DNA from: Candidatus Fredericiella danica
Lineage (GTDB): Bacteria > Chloroflexota > Anaerolineae > Caldilineales > Caldilineaceae
NCBI GenBank assembly: GCA_016713335.1
Contig: JADJPH010000041.1
Span: forward strand, 1-64,000
DNA length: 64,000 bases
Direction: 5' to 3'
Positions within the stretch are counted from its first letter, which is position 1; each line of letters opens with the position of its first letter. Positions 39,922 to 49,430 of this stretch are shown piece by piece. A program made the position numbers and the translations under genes. The notes beneath the pieces are model-generated. The model searched no databases, was not told where the DNA came from, and saw only the letters and a program-made list of their open reading frames with translations.

Positions 39922-40785
39922 ATGCTCCTCGGCTTTCATGGCGCAACAACGATGACAAGTGACCTGGAAACCGATGTCGCGGTGTCGCGCGATGCCGGTT
40001 ATCGCGGGTTGGAATTGTGGGCCGCAAAGGTGGACACCTATCTGGAGACGCACTCCCTGGAGGAACTGAAAGCACTCTTCGAGACAAGTGGTGTCGCGCC
40101 GCTCAGCCTCAACGCGCTCGTATTTGTCGGCTTCCGCGGCGACGAATACCCGGACATTCAAAAGCGCTGCAAGGAGATGTGCGAGATCGCTGCCGCGATC
40201 AACTGCCCGATGCTTGTAGTCGTCCCCAGCCCGACCCTGACACGCTGGGAACTGCCCTGGTCGGATGTCGTCGCTGAATACGTCAAGGTGCTGCGCGACC
40301 TCTCTGATATTGCATCGCCCTACGGCACGCGTCTCTCATTCGAATTTCTCGGCTTTGGCTGGTGCACCGTGCGCACGCCACGCGGCGCATGGGAAATTAT
40401 TAAGCAGGTGGACCGCGCCAATGTCGGCATGACAGTCGACTGCGCCCATCTATACGCCGGCGGCGGTCTGCTGAACGAACTGGACGACCTGGATCCGGCC
40501 AAAGTCTTCGCCTTCCACCTGGATGACCTGGAAGACACCCCCAAGGAGGCGATCACCGACTACACGCGCCTCTATCCGGGCATCGGCGTGATTCCGCTGG
40601 ACGAAATCTGCCGCCGCATGAGCGCCATCGGTTACAACGACACCTGCTCGATCGAGTTGTTCCAACCCGAATACTGGAAGTGGGAACCGCTGAAAGTCGC
40701 GCAGCAAGCCCGCGAATCGCAGGTCTCCGCCAATTTTGCTAGGAAAGGTGCTGTGCTCGCCCTATTGCGTTCTGAACTGGAATAA
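39922..40785 (+). CDS. Inosose isomerase/epimerase-like TIM-barrel (IolI type)
   Basis: 287 residues; GAAAGGA lies upstream. TIM barrel of the IolI/IolH/IolE group: LGFHGATTMTSDLETD, YRGLELWAAKVDTYLE, MLVVVPSPTLTRWELPW, RLSFEFLGFGWCTV, VGMTVDCAHLYAGGGLL, VFAFHLDDLEDTP and TCSIELFQPEYWKW. The E-D-H-E metal ligands of the fold are present. IolI interconverts inososes in other bacteria. The stop is only 4 bases before the next start. Confidence 0.75.
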   Translation: MLLGFHGATTMTSDLETDVAVSRDAGYRGLELWAAKVDTYLETHSLEELKALFETSGVAPLSLNALVFVGFRGDEYPDIQKRCKEMCEIAAAINCPMLVVVPSPTLTRWELPWSDVVAEYVKVLRDLSDIASPYGTRLSFEFLGFGWCTVRTPRGAWEIIKQVDRANVGMTVDCAHLYAGGGLLNELDDLDPAKVFAFHLDDLEDTPKEAITDYTRLYPGIGVIPLDEICRRMSAIGYNDTCSIELFQPEYWKWEPLKVAQQARESQVSANFARKGAVLALLRSELE

Positions 40786-40789
40786 CCAA

Positions 40790-41957
40790 ATGACTACTAC
40801 CCTCAACATCGGCGTCATCGGCATGGGGTGGATGGGTATGGCCCACAGCCGTGGCTATCGCACCATCCCGGATCGCTTTTTTAATGGCGGTATTCGCCCA
40901 AATCTTGTCATCTGCGCGGACGATCTACCGGCGCGTGCGAAGCAGGCGCAGGAGATGTTTGGTTTTGCCGAGTCGACTTCAGACTGGCACAAGGTCATCC
41001 ATCATCCCGACGTGCAGGTCGTCAACATCGCATCCCCCAACTATCTACACAAGGAGATGGTGCTTGAGGCGATTGCCGCCGGCAAACACGTCTTCTGCGA
41101 GAAACCGATCGGCCGTTACCCGGAAGAAGCCATCGAAGTGGCCGAAGCCGCACAGCGCGCGGGCGTGATCACGGGCGTGGGCTTCAACGACCGGTGGGCG
41201 CCGCTCGTGCAGTACACGCACCAGTTGATCCAGGAAGGCAAGTTGGGCGAACTGACCCACTATCGCGGCCGCTTCTACTCCATGTACGGCAGCAACCCTT
41301 ACGGGATGTTGACCTGGCGCTTCAAGTTTGAGCAGGCCGGCTATGGCGTGTTGGGCGACATCATGACCCACGTGGTCGACCTTGCCCAGTGGCTGGTTGG
41401 CCCCGTCGGCCGGCTGGTCAGCCAACGCAACACCTTCATCACCGAACGCCCGTTGCCGGTGCCCGGGCGCGGGACCCACTTCTCCGTTGGTGAGCCGGGT
41501 GACCCGACCGGACCGGTGGAAAATGAAGACTACATCGGCACCCTGGTCGAATTTGAGAATGGCGTACAGGGAACGCTCGAGACCTCACGCACGGTCTTCG
41601 GTCCAAAATGTGAAATGGCCTTCGAAGTCTATGGCACCAAGGGCGCTGTCAAGTGGAACTTCGAGCGCATGAATGAACTCCAGGTCTACATCCCGGACCA
41701 AGAATTGGGCCATGACGGGTTCGCCACTCATCTTTGGCAGCCCGGATCATCCATTCCACGGCAACTTCAATCCAGGCCCCGGCATTGGCCTTGGCTACGA
41801 TGACCTGAAGGCGATCGAGGCCTATCACTTCCTCAAGTCCATCGTCGAAGGCGAACAGAATACGCCGGGCTTCGGCGCAGCCTATGCCGCGGCGCGCACC
41901 AACCAGGCCATGATCCGTTCTTGGGAAAGTGGTTCGTGGGAAGACGTGCAGCCATAA
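40790..41957 (+). CDS. Second Gfo/Idh/MocA oxidoreductase of the operon, frameshifted
   Basis: Starts MTTTLNIGVIGMGWMGMAHS (Rossmann GxGxxG), then VVNIASPNYLHKEMVLEAIA, VFCEKPIGRYPEEAIEVAE, GVGFNDRWAPLVQYT, and the D/H pair in GDIMTHVVDLAQWLVG. One indel near 41725; the next frame gives FGSPDHPFHGNFNPGPGIGL and ends SWESGSWEDVQP. About 388 residues. An NAD-linked dehydrogenase of inositol isomers or derivatives is inferred from context. Confidence 0.88.
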
Positions 41958-42081
41958 AGAGTTCCGCACCGAGCTTTTCTATTCCACCAGGCAGGAGGTG
42001 ACTGCCTGGTGGAATCCTCCGATCAAATCACGCTGACTTCGCCGGAAACCGGCTCGCAAACTACTTTCGAGGAGCATCCCG

Positions 42082-42885
42082 TTGCCCGAGAATCTCATTA
42101 CTCATCGTCGCCATGAGCACACCGTCGCCGTGATCACCGGCGGCACGCAGGGCCTTGGTCTGGCGATCGCCCGCCGCCTGGCGCAGGAAGGCGCCAGGGC
42201 CATCGTCATCTGTGGGCGCAGTGCAGACAAAGGCGCCGAAGCCGAAGCAGAAATCGCCGCGCTCGGCGCCGCCTGCCGTTGCGTCCAGGCCGATTTAGCC
42301 AGGCCCGAAGAGTGCTACGAGGTCGTCGATGCCGCCATCGAAACGTATGGCGGGGTCAATGCCCTGGTCAACAGCGCCGCGATTTCGACCCGCGGTGGTC
42401 TGCTCGATACGGATCTGGCGCTCTGGGAAGAACATATGGCGATCAACCTGCGCGCACCGTTCCTCACGATGCAGCGCGCCGTGCGCTACATGAAGGACGC
42501 CGGCATCCCCGGCAGCATCGTCAATATCATCAGCATGGTGGCGTTGTGTGGCCAGTCCTATCTCACTCCCTACTCTGCCTCCAAGGGCGGGCTGGCAACG
42601 CTGACCAAGAATGTCGCCAACGCCTTTGTGCGTGACAGGATCCGTTGCAACGGCATCCTCACCGGCTGGATGGAGACGCCAGGCGAAGCCGAGATTCAGC
42701 GTCGTTTCCACGGCGCGGGCGCGGACTGGGCCGCACTCGCAGCGCAAAAGCTACCCATGGGCCAACTGGTCGATCCAAACCAGTTGGCAGGACTCGTCGC
42801 TTACATCCTCAGCCCGGAAGCGGGCGTGATGACCGGCGCCCTCATCGAATACGACCAGTTTGTCTCCGGCGCCTACCCAGAGTAG
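42082..42885 (+). CDS. SDR-family oxidoreductase, TTG start
   Basis: The reading frame starts with TTG at 42082, preceded by GAGGAG at a good distance; no ATG fits. 267 residues: GGTQGLGLAIARRL (NAD loop), ALVNSAAIS (NNAG-like), the catalytic Ser in NIISMVALCG, Tyr/Lys in YSASKGGLATL, and the C-terminal ILSPEAGVMTGALIEYDQFV. Last gene of the inositol operon, 124 bases after the Gfo/Idh/MocA gene. It probably oxidises a polyol or keto intermediate. Confidence 0.85.
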   Translation: MPENLITHRRHEHTVAVITGGTQGLGLAIARRLAQEGARAIVICGRSADKGAEAEAEIAALGAACRCVQADLARPEECYEVVDAAIETYGGVNALVNSAAISTRGGLLDTDLALWEEHMAINLRAPFLTMQRAVRYMKDAGIPGSIVNIISMVALCGQSYLTPYSASKGGLATLTKNVANAFVRDRIRCNGILTGWMETPGEAEIQRRFHGAGADWAALAAQKLPMGQLVDPNQLAGLVAYILSPEAGVMTGALIEYDQFVSGAYPE

Positions 42886-42898
42886 CCGCCGCGAGGAT

Positions 42899-42920
42899 CC
42901 GGGCGGGGCCCCAGGCCCGG
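42899..42920 (+). terminator. GC-rich hairpin after the inositol operon
   Basis: CCGGGC (42899-42904) and GCCCGG (42915-42920), with a loop GGGGCCCCAG that can itself pair, begin 14 bases after the last stop of the operon. No U-tract follows. The wider gap 42886-43348 has no gene; it holds this hairpin, a duplicated 30-bp palindrome and an AT-rich microsatellite. Confidence 0.35.
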
Positions 42921-43111
42921 CCGTGGGCGCGCCGTCGCGTCATCCACCCGCCGCACCGCTGGCTTTGGCAGACGGCCGAATGCGTTCGCCGTAAGAGCCG
43001 CGAGCCGTTCCAGGCTCAGTCCACGCAGGTGGACTTCAGCAGCTAGCCGAGACCTCGGTCTTCGGAGCAAAGCTCTGCCGACTGGACGGAGACGATTGTA
43101 TTCGTCAATAA

Positions 43112-43195
43112 CCCCGGACACGGCCATGCCGTTGTCCCTACGAGCGAGGGGTAGGCGGCGATCACCCCCGGACACGGCCATGCCGTTGTCCCTAC
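43112..43195. repeat. Duplicated 30-bp palindromic repeat
   Basis: CCCCGGACACGGCCATGCCG, followed by TTGTCCCTAC, is present identically at 43112-43141 and 43166-43195 (54-bp period). Each copy folds (GGACACGGC/GCCGTTGTCC with one bulge). At 43240-43278 follows an AT-rich degenerate repeat of TTGAC/ATTGA units. Dispersed intergenic repeat; role unknown. Confidence 0.8.
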
Positions 43196-43348
43196 CGCGA
43201 ATTCTAAAATCCTGAAACACACCCACATGCCGGACACACATTGACAATTGACTATTGACCATTGAAAATTGACTATTGTGTTTTCCTGTTGCCGCCCATA
43301 TGGAAGACGCAGATGACCATTCACATCCACTGAAGTGGAGGGAATCCC

Positions 43349-43739
43349 ATGATAACTCGCATTCTCCTCTGGCTCCTGGCCGCCGTCGAACTTATGCTGG
43401 GAGCGTTCGGGTTGTCCGTTGCCGGCATCCTGCTTTTCTCCCATGCAGGCGGCATGAACTTGATCTTCCTGCCGGTTGCAGCACTATTCTCGCTGTTCCT
43501 CGTTGCCGGGATTGCCATTCTGGTACACCGGCCCTGGAGTTATTACTCTGCACATTGTGCTGATCCTGCTGCTCGGGCTGCTGCTCGTAGTCTACCTTGG
43601 CCCGTTGGTTGGAACAGACGCCGCTGCGACGGTCGCGATAACCGCGGCAATCGTGGTGGCGCTCACAGCGCTCTTCTTCCTGCCATCAGTGCGGCGCTAT
43701 TTTCGAATTGGGCTGAAGGAAAGGACCCCAAAGCAATGA
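43349..43739 (+). CDS. Small membrane protein, frameshifted
   Basis: About 130 residues. Starts MITRILLWLLAAVELMLGAF and has four predicted TM helices: residues 4-30, 36-58, then in a second frame LHIVLILLLGLLLVVYLGPL and ATVAITAAIVVALTALFFLP. The indel is near 43545. It ends RIGLKERTPKQ, overlapping the ATG of the acetyltransferase gene (stop 43737-43739, ATG 43737). Family not recognised. Confidence 0.7.
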
Positions 43740-44948
43740 CCGCTCTTCTCCATGAACCAACGTATGTTGGCGATCTTGGCAATGGTTTGATCCGCCGCTG
43801 GTCCACCAGCGCGGACCAACCCAAAATCGCCCAGTTGATGGGCACCGTCTATCGCCGTGACCCCGCCAAACCGTTCAATCCCCGGCAAGCGGACATGGCC
43901 AGAGTCATGATGAATGGCAAATTCCCCTATATGGGACCAGGCGATGTTGCCATCGTCGAAGACACCTCAAAGCCGGACTGTCCCGTCGTTGCCTATACCT
44001 GTCTGTGGCGCCACCAATGGACCTACGGCGGCATTCCATTTGCCGTAGGTCAACCGGAAATGGTCGCCACCGACAGCGAGTATCGGAATCGCGGTCTGAT
44101 CCGCTCACTCTTTGAGATGGTCCATGCCCGTAGCGCGGCCGAAGGCCAGCCTGTGCAGGTGATCACCGGCATCGCGTACTTCTATCGGAAATTCGGTTAT
44201 GAATACGTGTTCGATCTGGACGGGTATCGCACGATCCCGGCTGCCGCCGTTAGGCTCCACCCAGGTGTGCTTGACGACCCGGCTCCATATGAGCGTGGAT
44301 ACTGCCGGCGCCACCGCCGGTTACTGTTGGCTGGCTTCAAAACGCTGGGAAGCTGACCTGGAGGTCTTTGCGCTGGAACTGGAGCAAGGGCGGAACTGGC
44401 AGCAGGCGCTGCCCTGTCTCTTGCGCCTGTTGCGAGCGTATGGGGAAAGCCTGCCTGTCAACGACGGCAACACAAAACCTTACACAGGCTTGAGTCTTAA
44501 TTTCGGCCGCACCCATCCCGTCTACGAAATCCTGGGGAACTCAGTCGCCTCGCGCGACGAACCGCCCTATGCCTGGTATGTGCGCGTCCCCGATCTTCCG
44601 GCATTTGTCGAGTTGATCGCACCGGTGCTGGAGGCGCGTGTGGCGCGATCGATTCACGCCGGTCACACGGGCGACGTCAAGATCAATCTCTATGACGATG
44701 GGATCCACCTGCAATTTGAGAATGGCACGATCACCAGCGTAGCGCCCTGGCAAAAACCGGCCTACAGCGACGACGGCATCTGTGGATGCCCACCGCTCGT
44801 GTTTCTCAAACTACTTTTTGGCTATCGCAGCCTTGCGGAATTGCGCACGATGTTTCCGGATGTCTGGACAACACCTGAGGGAGAATCGCTTGTCAACACG
44901 CTCTTCCCGGCACAACCGTCGGTCGTGAGTTCATTGAACTATATATAG
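43737..44948 (+). CDS. GNAT acetyltransferase with SCP-like C-terminus, disrupted
   Basis: Starts MTALLHEPTYVGDLGNGLIR. The N-terminal GNAT part is clear: YVGDLGNGLIRRWSTSADQP, VVAYTCLWRHQWTYGGIPF, MVATDSEYRNRGLIRSLFEM (acetyl-CoA loop), ITGIAYFYRKFGYEYVFDL. After a break near 44290 the last part continues in another frame: QALPCLLRLLRAYGESLPV, YAWYVRVPDLPAFVELIAPV, IHLQFENGTITSVAPWQKP, a sterol-carrier-like domain as in Eis-type proteins. The middle of the second GNAT half seems missing, perhaps about 250 bases. Translationally coupled to the membrane protein. Confidence 0.75.
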
Positions 44949-44956
44949 AAAGTGCA

Positions 44957-45325
44957 CCGTGCTCGTAGGTGCGGCTTGCAGCCGCACGACGTGGCCTAAG
45001 CAAGTGCGACGAAGCTAAACCCGCCATTTTTGCACCGTTGGGTGACCATCGCACCAGTTGGCTGACCGCAGGTAACGATAAATCGCCCGCAGGGACGCCG
45101 GGACCCGGGGGGGGGGCGGGGGAAAAGCGACGCGGGGGGGGGGGGGGGGGGGGGGGGAGGGAGGGGGGGCCCCCCCGGGGGGCCCCCCGCCCCCCCCCCC
45201 CCCCCTCTTCTTTTCCCCCCCCCCGCGCCCCGCGGGGGGCGTCTTTTCCCCCCTCCTTGGCGGGCGGGTTTGCTCCTTAGCTTGATGCGTATGGTTTGAA
45301 AACCGCACCTACGGGCGTTCGCTAT
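44957..45325. repeat. Long inverted repeat with poly-G/poly-C core
   Basis: No credible gene. Left flank (GTAGGTGCGG near 44965, AAGCTAAACCCGCC near 45015) and right flank (its complement, with GGCGGGTTTG near 45265 and CGCACCTACG near 45310) are copies of one element in opposite orientation. Between them, 45105-45170 is nearly all G and 45188-45255 nearly all C. A small hairpin GTGCGGCT/AGCCGCAC at 44969-44987 may end the acetyltransferase transcript. The core is most likely unreadable sequence inside a strong palindrome and should not be taken literally. Confidence 0.7.
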
Positions 45326-45329
45326 TATC

Positions 45330-47684
45330 TTACTGCCGCGCCATAATCATCTTCGTCGTGTGTTCCGGATCCTGGATCAATTCCCCACTTACATCCACTA
45401 TCACGCCGTAGAGCGTGCCTGAGAAGCGGAACGGCGGCTCATACTTGTCCCAGACTGGCGACCCAGAATCTGCCCCGCATACGATGCCGCCGCCCAGGCC
45501 CAGGCTCAACGGCATCGTGACCGGAATCTCCGTCTGACCGACCAACGTGCCATCGATGTACAACTGCCCCAGACCCGGCGCGCCTTTCCCTTTGGCCATG
45601 TCCGGCTTGCCGGTCACCTCAAATTCGAAGCGCAGTTTGTGACGCCCGGCTGGCACGGGGACGTTCGACTCCACATGGAAGAACTGGCTGCCCACATAGT
45701 TGTACACATAGTGAAGCTTGCCGTCCTGCACATAGAAAGAATAACCGCCCTGGACATCGCCCGCTGACAGGAGCGCCCCTTCCGCGCCGCCGTTGGGAAT
45801 CTCCGCATCCGCGGTGATGCTGTGGGGCCGGTTCAGCACATTCGGGCACGCATTGATCGGGACCATCTGCGTCCCAGGATAGAAGGTGTAACGCTCGCGT
45901 GCAACCGCAATCTGCGGTCGAGGATCGGCGAAACGCATCGTCCCCCGACTGTCAATCGGCAACACGTTGTACTTGCCCGCCTCAACATACCAGGTGGCGA
46001 TCATCTCGATCAGCTTGCTGCGATTCTCCGCAGCCAGGTTGTGGTTCTCAGCGAAGTCTACATCGACGTGATACAACTCCCACGCGGTCGCATCCAGTTC
46101 TGTCAGCTTGTCCTTGTCGATGAGGGCGCCGAAGAATGCCCCGGCCTCCGTGAACGACGGTCCCGGCCACGGGCACACCGCGCGCCAGCCATCATGGTAG
46201 ATGGAGCGATGGCCCATCATCTCAAAGTACTGGGTCAAATGCTTGGACGGTGCGCTGGCATCATCCAGGGCATGGGCAAAGCTGAGACCTTCAATCGGCG
46301 ACTGCGTGACGCCCCTGATGGCCGTTGGCGCATCGATCCCGACTGCTTCGAGCACCGATGGGACCATGTCGATGGCATGTGCGTACTGCGTGCGCACCTC
46401 ACCTTGCGACTTGATACCATTCGGCCAGTGAACGATAAAGGGGTCGCTGATCCCGCCACGGTAGGTTTCACGCTTCCACCGGCGGAACGGCGTATTCCCG
46501 GCAAAAGTCCAGCCCCAGGCGTAGTGGTTAAAGGTCATGGGGCCGCCCAACTCATCGATCATCTGCAGGTTTTCTTCCAACGAGTCGGGCACGTTGTTGA
46601 AGAACTTGTTTTCATTCACCGACCCATGCGGTCCACCTTCGGAACTGGCGCCGTTGTCCGAGATGAACATGATCAGCGTGTTGTCCCATTCACCGATCGA
46701 TTTTAGAAAATTGAACAGGCGTCCATAGTGGTAGTCCGTATGGGTCAAGAAACCGGCAAACACCTCCATCATACGGGCATACAGCTTTTTCTCCCCATCG
46801 GACAGCGAATCCCAATCTTGCACATCCGGATCGTGGCGGGAGAGTTCTGCGTCCGCTGGGATGATGCCCAGTTCCTTCTGGCGTGCAAAGGTCTTCTCGC
46901 GATAGGCATCCCAACCGTCGTCGAACTTCCCCTCGTAATGGTCCGCCCATTCTTTCGGGACGTGGTGTGGCGCATGCGTTGCACCGGGGCAGAAATACAT
47001 AAAGAATGGTTTTTGCGGTGCGATCTGCTTAGCGTCGGCGATGAAAGAAATCGCCTTGTCCACCAGATCCTCGGTCAGATGATATCCCTCTTCAGGGGTC
47101 TTCTCTGGCTCCACAGCATGGTTGTCATAGACCAATTCAGGGTAGTATTGGTGCGTGTCACCGCCCAGGAAGCCATAAAAGCGTTCAAAACCACGCCCGA
47201 GCGGCCACCGATCATAGGGGCCGGCCGCTGAGGCCTGATCGGCCGGCGTCAGATGCCACTTGCCGATCGCATAGGTGTTGTACCCTTGCTGGAGCAGAAT
47301 TTCGGAAAGCATCCCATTCTCAAACGGAATGTTGCCGTTCCCGCCCGGAAAACCGGTGGAGCCTTCGGTGATGCAGGACATGGCGTTCGAATGGTGATTT
47401 CGACCCGTCAAGATGCATGAGCGCGTCGGTGAACAGAGCGCCGTGGTATGCATGTTCTGAAAGAGCAGACCTTTTGCAGCCAGTTCATCAATGTTGGGTG
47501 TTTCGATCGGACTCCCATAACACCCCATCTGGCCAAATCCGGTATCATCCTGCACGATAAACAACACGTTTGGCATCCCCTGCCGGGCGCGCAGTGGCTC
47601 CGGCCACGCCTGGCTGGAGACATCCACCGTGCGCCCGATCACCCCGGTGAAAGCTGTGCCGGGCTTATATTCTTTTAGTGCCAT
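45330..47684 (-). CDS. Arylsulfatase (type I, formylglycine)
   Basis: 784 residues, intact. Sulfatase motif CSPTRSCILTGR with C84 as the residue converted to formylglycine. Metal ligands are in NVLFIVQDDTGFGQ and MFISDNGASSEGG, and YAIGKWHLTP is the second signature. There is no signal peptide, as in cytoplasmic Pseudomonas AtsA. About 200 residues after the catalytic domain (from about 580) form a beta-sandwich-like extension (YSFYVQDGKLHYVYNYVG). It hydrolyses sulfate esters; substrate unknown. AAGGAG precedes the ATG. No formylglycine-generating enzyme is in the window. Confidence 0.92.
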   Translation of the reverse strand: MALKEYKPGTAFTGVIGRTVDVSSQAWPEPLRARQGMPNVLFIVQDDTGFGQMGCYGSPIETPNIDELAAKGLLFQNMHTTALCSPTRSCILTGRNHHSNAMSCITEGSTGFPGGNGNIPFENGMLSEILLQQGYNTYAIGKWHLTPADQASAAGPYDRWPLGRGFERFYGFLGGDTHQYYPELVYDNHAVEPEKTPEEGYHLTEDLVDKAISFIADAKQIAPQKPFFMYFCPGATHAPHHVPKEWADHYEGKFDDGWDAYREKTFARQKELGIIPADAELSRHDPDVQDWDSLSDGEKKLYARMMEVFAGFLTHTDYHYGRLFNFLKSIGEWDNTLIMFISDNGASSEGGPHGSVNENKFFNNVPDSLEENLQMIDELGGPMTFNHYAWGWTFAGNTPFRRWKRETYRGGISDPFIVHWPNGIKSQGEVRTQYAHAIDMVPSVLEAVGIDAPTAIRGVTQSPIEGLSFAHALDDASAPSKHLTQYFEMMGHRSIYHDGWRAVCPWPGPSFTEAGAFFGALIDKDKLTELDATAWELYHVDVDFAENHNLAAENRSKLIEMIATWYVEAGKYNVLPIDSRGTMRFADPRPQIAVARERYTFYPGTQMVPINACPNVLNRPHSITADAEIPNGGAEGALLSAGDVQGGYSFYVQDGKLHYVYNYVGSQFFHVESNVPVPAGRHKLRFEFEVTGKPDMAKGKGAPGLGQLYIDGTLVGQTEIPVTMPLSLGLGGGIVCGADSGSPVWDKYEPPFRFSGTLYGVIVDVSGELIQDPEHTTKMIMARQ

Positions 47685-47818
47685 CCCTGGTTCTCCTTGT
47701 TTGACTGATCGTCGTTCGCTGCGCGTGCCTCAACGATACCGGCACGAGTTCAAAGCAAAAGTATGCCTACAGAAATCATCGCGTCGTCGCACTCGCGGTA
47801 CGCAAGTATAACGTTTTT

Positions 47819-48268
47819 CTATGATTTTGCACGAAGCTTTTCAACAACCCCAGCGATGCGCCGGGCGCGCGTTTCCGGGGCCTTGGCGGACTCCACCTGG
47901 CGCACGTATTCCTTGCGCACCGAATAAGAGGACGCCTCGAATGCCGCCGTTGCCCCCGCCGCGGCCGCCAGCGCCGCCGCCAGATCATCTGGAACCGTCA
48001 CGATGCGCGGCTCCGTGTCGAGTTCGATCGTGATCTCAACCTCCTCATTTGCCTTGACCCCGGCAGCTTCGCGATGCTCGGCCGCCAGGGGCGCCCAATA
48101 TGCCCCACCCATCACCGCGACGGTGGTCCGGTAGGTATAGCCGTTCAGTGTCAACTTGACCTTCGGCTTCTTCCCCGCGCCCAGTTCTTGAATCACCGCT
48201 TCCGGGATCTGAATGCCGGTGGCATTCACCTCGGAGTCCTTCACGATTGTGGTGCGAAAGACCGCCAT
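47819..48268 (-). CDS. DUF1905/YdeI-like protein
   Basis: ATG 48268 (MAVFRTTIVKDSEVNATGIQ) is chosen because GGGGG lies 6 bases before it. DUF1905 fold in the first 95 residues (IPEAVIQELGAGKKPKVKLT, YRTTVAVMGGAYWAPLAAEH, VEITIELDTEPRIV). Then the YdeI/OmpD-associated tail VPDDLAAALAAAAGATAAFE with SYSVRKEYVRQVESAKAPET and RRIAGVVEKLRAK. Total 149 residues. Such proteins are linked to peptide or bacteriocin resistance in annotation only; function unproven. Confidence 0.85.
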   Translation of the reverse strand: MAVFRTTIVKDSEVNATGIQIPEAVIQELGAGKKPKVKLTLNGYTYRTTVAVMGGAYWAPLAAEHREAAGVKANEEVEITIELDTEPRIVTVPDDLAAALAAAAGATAAFEASSYSVRKEYVRQVESAKAPETRARRIAGVVEKLRAKS

Positions 48269-48299
48269 CTTCATCCCCCTATGGACAAATCGTGTCCGA

Positions 48300-48656
48300 T
48301 TACTCCGCCTGCGCCCAGGCCGTTTCCAGCCAGTTAACGACCTCACCGTCGATTTCGTCCGGTGAATACAATTCAAGGTGATGCGTATAACCCCCTGAAG
48401 AGGGTTCGACGATCGACTTCCAGCGTGGCGACTCATTGCGCTCGCGGAAACTCAGCGTAAGCACCAACGGTGCATTCTTGCCACGGCGATATTGGCCTGG
48501 CATCCAAGCCCACGCAAACGCCTTGCGCCGCCGAAACGAGACCTGGCTCTTCGTGCACCGCATCTCTGCCGGCCCAATCGAATCAATCAACCGGTGCAAG
48601 ACGTCAAAGATCGCTTGAGAATCGACATGTCCTAAGAAGAACGCTTCTACTTCCAT
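48300..48656 (-). CDS. DUF5655-domain protein
   Basis: 118 residues from MEVEAFFLGHVDSQAIFDVL. Pattern of this domain: IGPAEMRCTKSQVSFRRRKA, FAWAWMPGQYRRGK, and the C-terminal HHLELYSPDEIDGEVVNWL. It lies 31 bases upstream of the DUF1905/YdeI-like gene on the same strand. The two families often sit together or fuse, so cotranscription is likely. Molecular function unknown. Confidence 0.8.
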   Translation of the reverse strand: MEVEAFFLGHVDSQAIFDVLHRLIDSIGPAEMRCTKSQVSFRRRKAFAWAWMPGQYRRGKNAPLVLTLSFRERNESPRWKSIVEPSSGGYTHHLELYSPDEIDGEVVNWLETAWAQAE

Positions 48657-48900
48657 TGGGAGCTCAACTCGTAACCTAAACACGAGCGCACTGTTCGTGC
48701 TTAGATCCTTCTCATGACGACATTATCGCATCGTTAATGCCTGAAGACACAGCGGTTGAATTTCTCGCAGGTTGCCGGTTGATTGATTGGCAATACTCTG
48801 CCAAGATATTAGCAAGCAATCAACTGGAAAGGGTGCAAAATGACGATCAACGGCTTTCTAGTAGCCGAATCCAATCGGGCACCAACAAAGGACACAACTC

Positions 48901-49407
48901 ATGGATCTACTCGATAGAATGCTGGCACACGACACATGGACCACACGCCAACTGCTGCTGGCATGTGCGGACTTGCCCGATTCCGCGCTAGATCGCGAGT
49001 TCGACATCGACCATCACACCCTGCGCCACACCTTCGTCCACATGATACGCAACATGGAGGTCTGGACCGACCTACTCTGCGAACGCGCAGTACGCGAGAG
49101 CGTAGGTGACTCCATTGCGGAATTGCTCGAACGGTTGAGTGCTATCAGTGGAGAATTCGCAAATATCGCCAGAAAGATCGCGCGCGAAGGGCGCTACGAT
49201 GACTGCTTTCTCGACACGCTGGATAACCCTCCGCGCTTGAAAACCTTCGGCGGTGCGATCGGACACGTGATCACCCACAACATGCACCATCGCGCCCAGG
49301 TCATGTATATAATGGAACATGTTGGTATCCACCACCACATTGAAGGCGACCTGCTGACCTGGGAATCTATCGCCTTTGGCTGGGGCGGTGGAAATCTCGA
49401 CCATTGA
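48901..49407 (+). CDS. DinB-family protein
   Basis: 168 residues, four-helix bundle. The three metal-binding histidines of the fold are in RHTFVHMIRN and HVITHNMHHRAQVM. Starts MDLLDRMLAHDTWTTRQLLL with ACAACTC upstream, not a strong ribosome site. Members are probable metal-dependent thiol-linked transferases or DNA-damage-inducible proteins; exact role unknown. 23 bases before the alpha-glucosidase gene. Confidence 0.88.
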   Translation: MDLLDRMLAHDTWTTRQLLLACADLPDSALDREFDIDHHTLRHTFVHMIRNMEVWTDLLCERAVRESVGDSIAELLERLSAISGEFANIARKIAREGRYDDCFLDTLDNPPRLKTFGGAIGHVITHNMHHRAQVMYIMEHVGIHHHIEGDLLTWESIAFGWGGGNLDH

Positions 49408-49430
49408 TTCCGAAGCAAAGGAACACCCAG

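Noticed and set aside
45105..45260. G-quadruplex regulatory element
   Set aside because: The G-left/C-right pattern in an inverted repeat is better explained by loss of sequencing signal.
44969..45308. Gly/Pro/Arg-rich open frames
   Set aside because: They arise from the poly-G/poly-C core, which is probably not true sequence.
45822..46706. 294-residue open frame on the plus strand
   Set aside because: Antisense of the sulfatase gene, which has all family motifs.
48737..48991. 84-residue open frame before the DinB gene
   Set aside because: Overlaps the DinB start in another frame, with Cys/His-rich text and no family resemblance.
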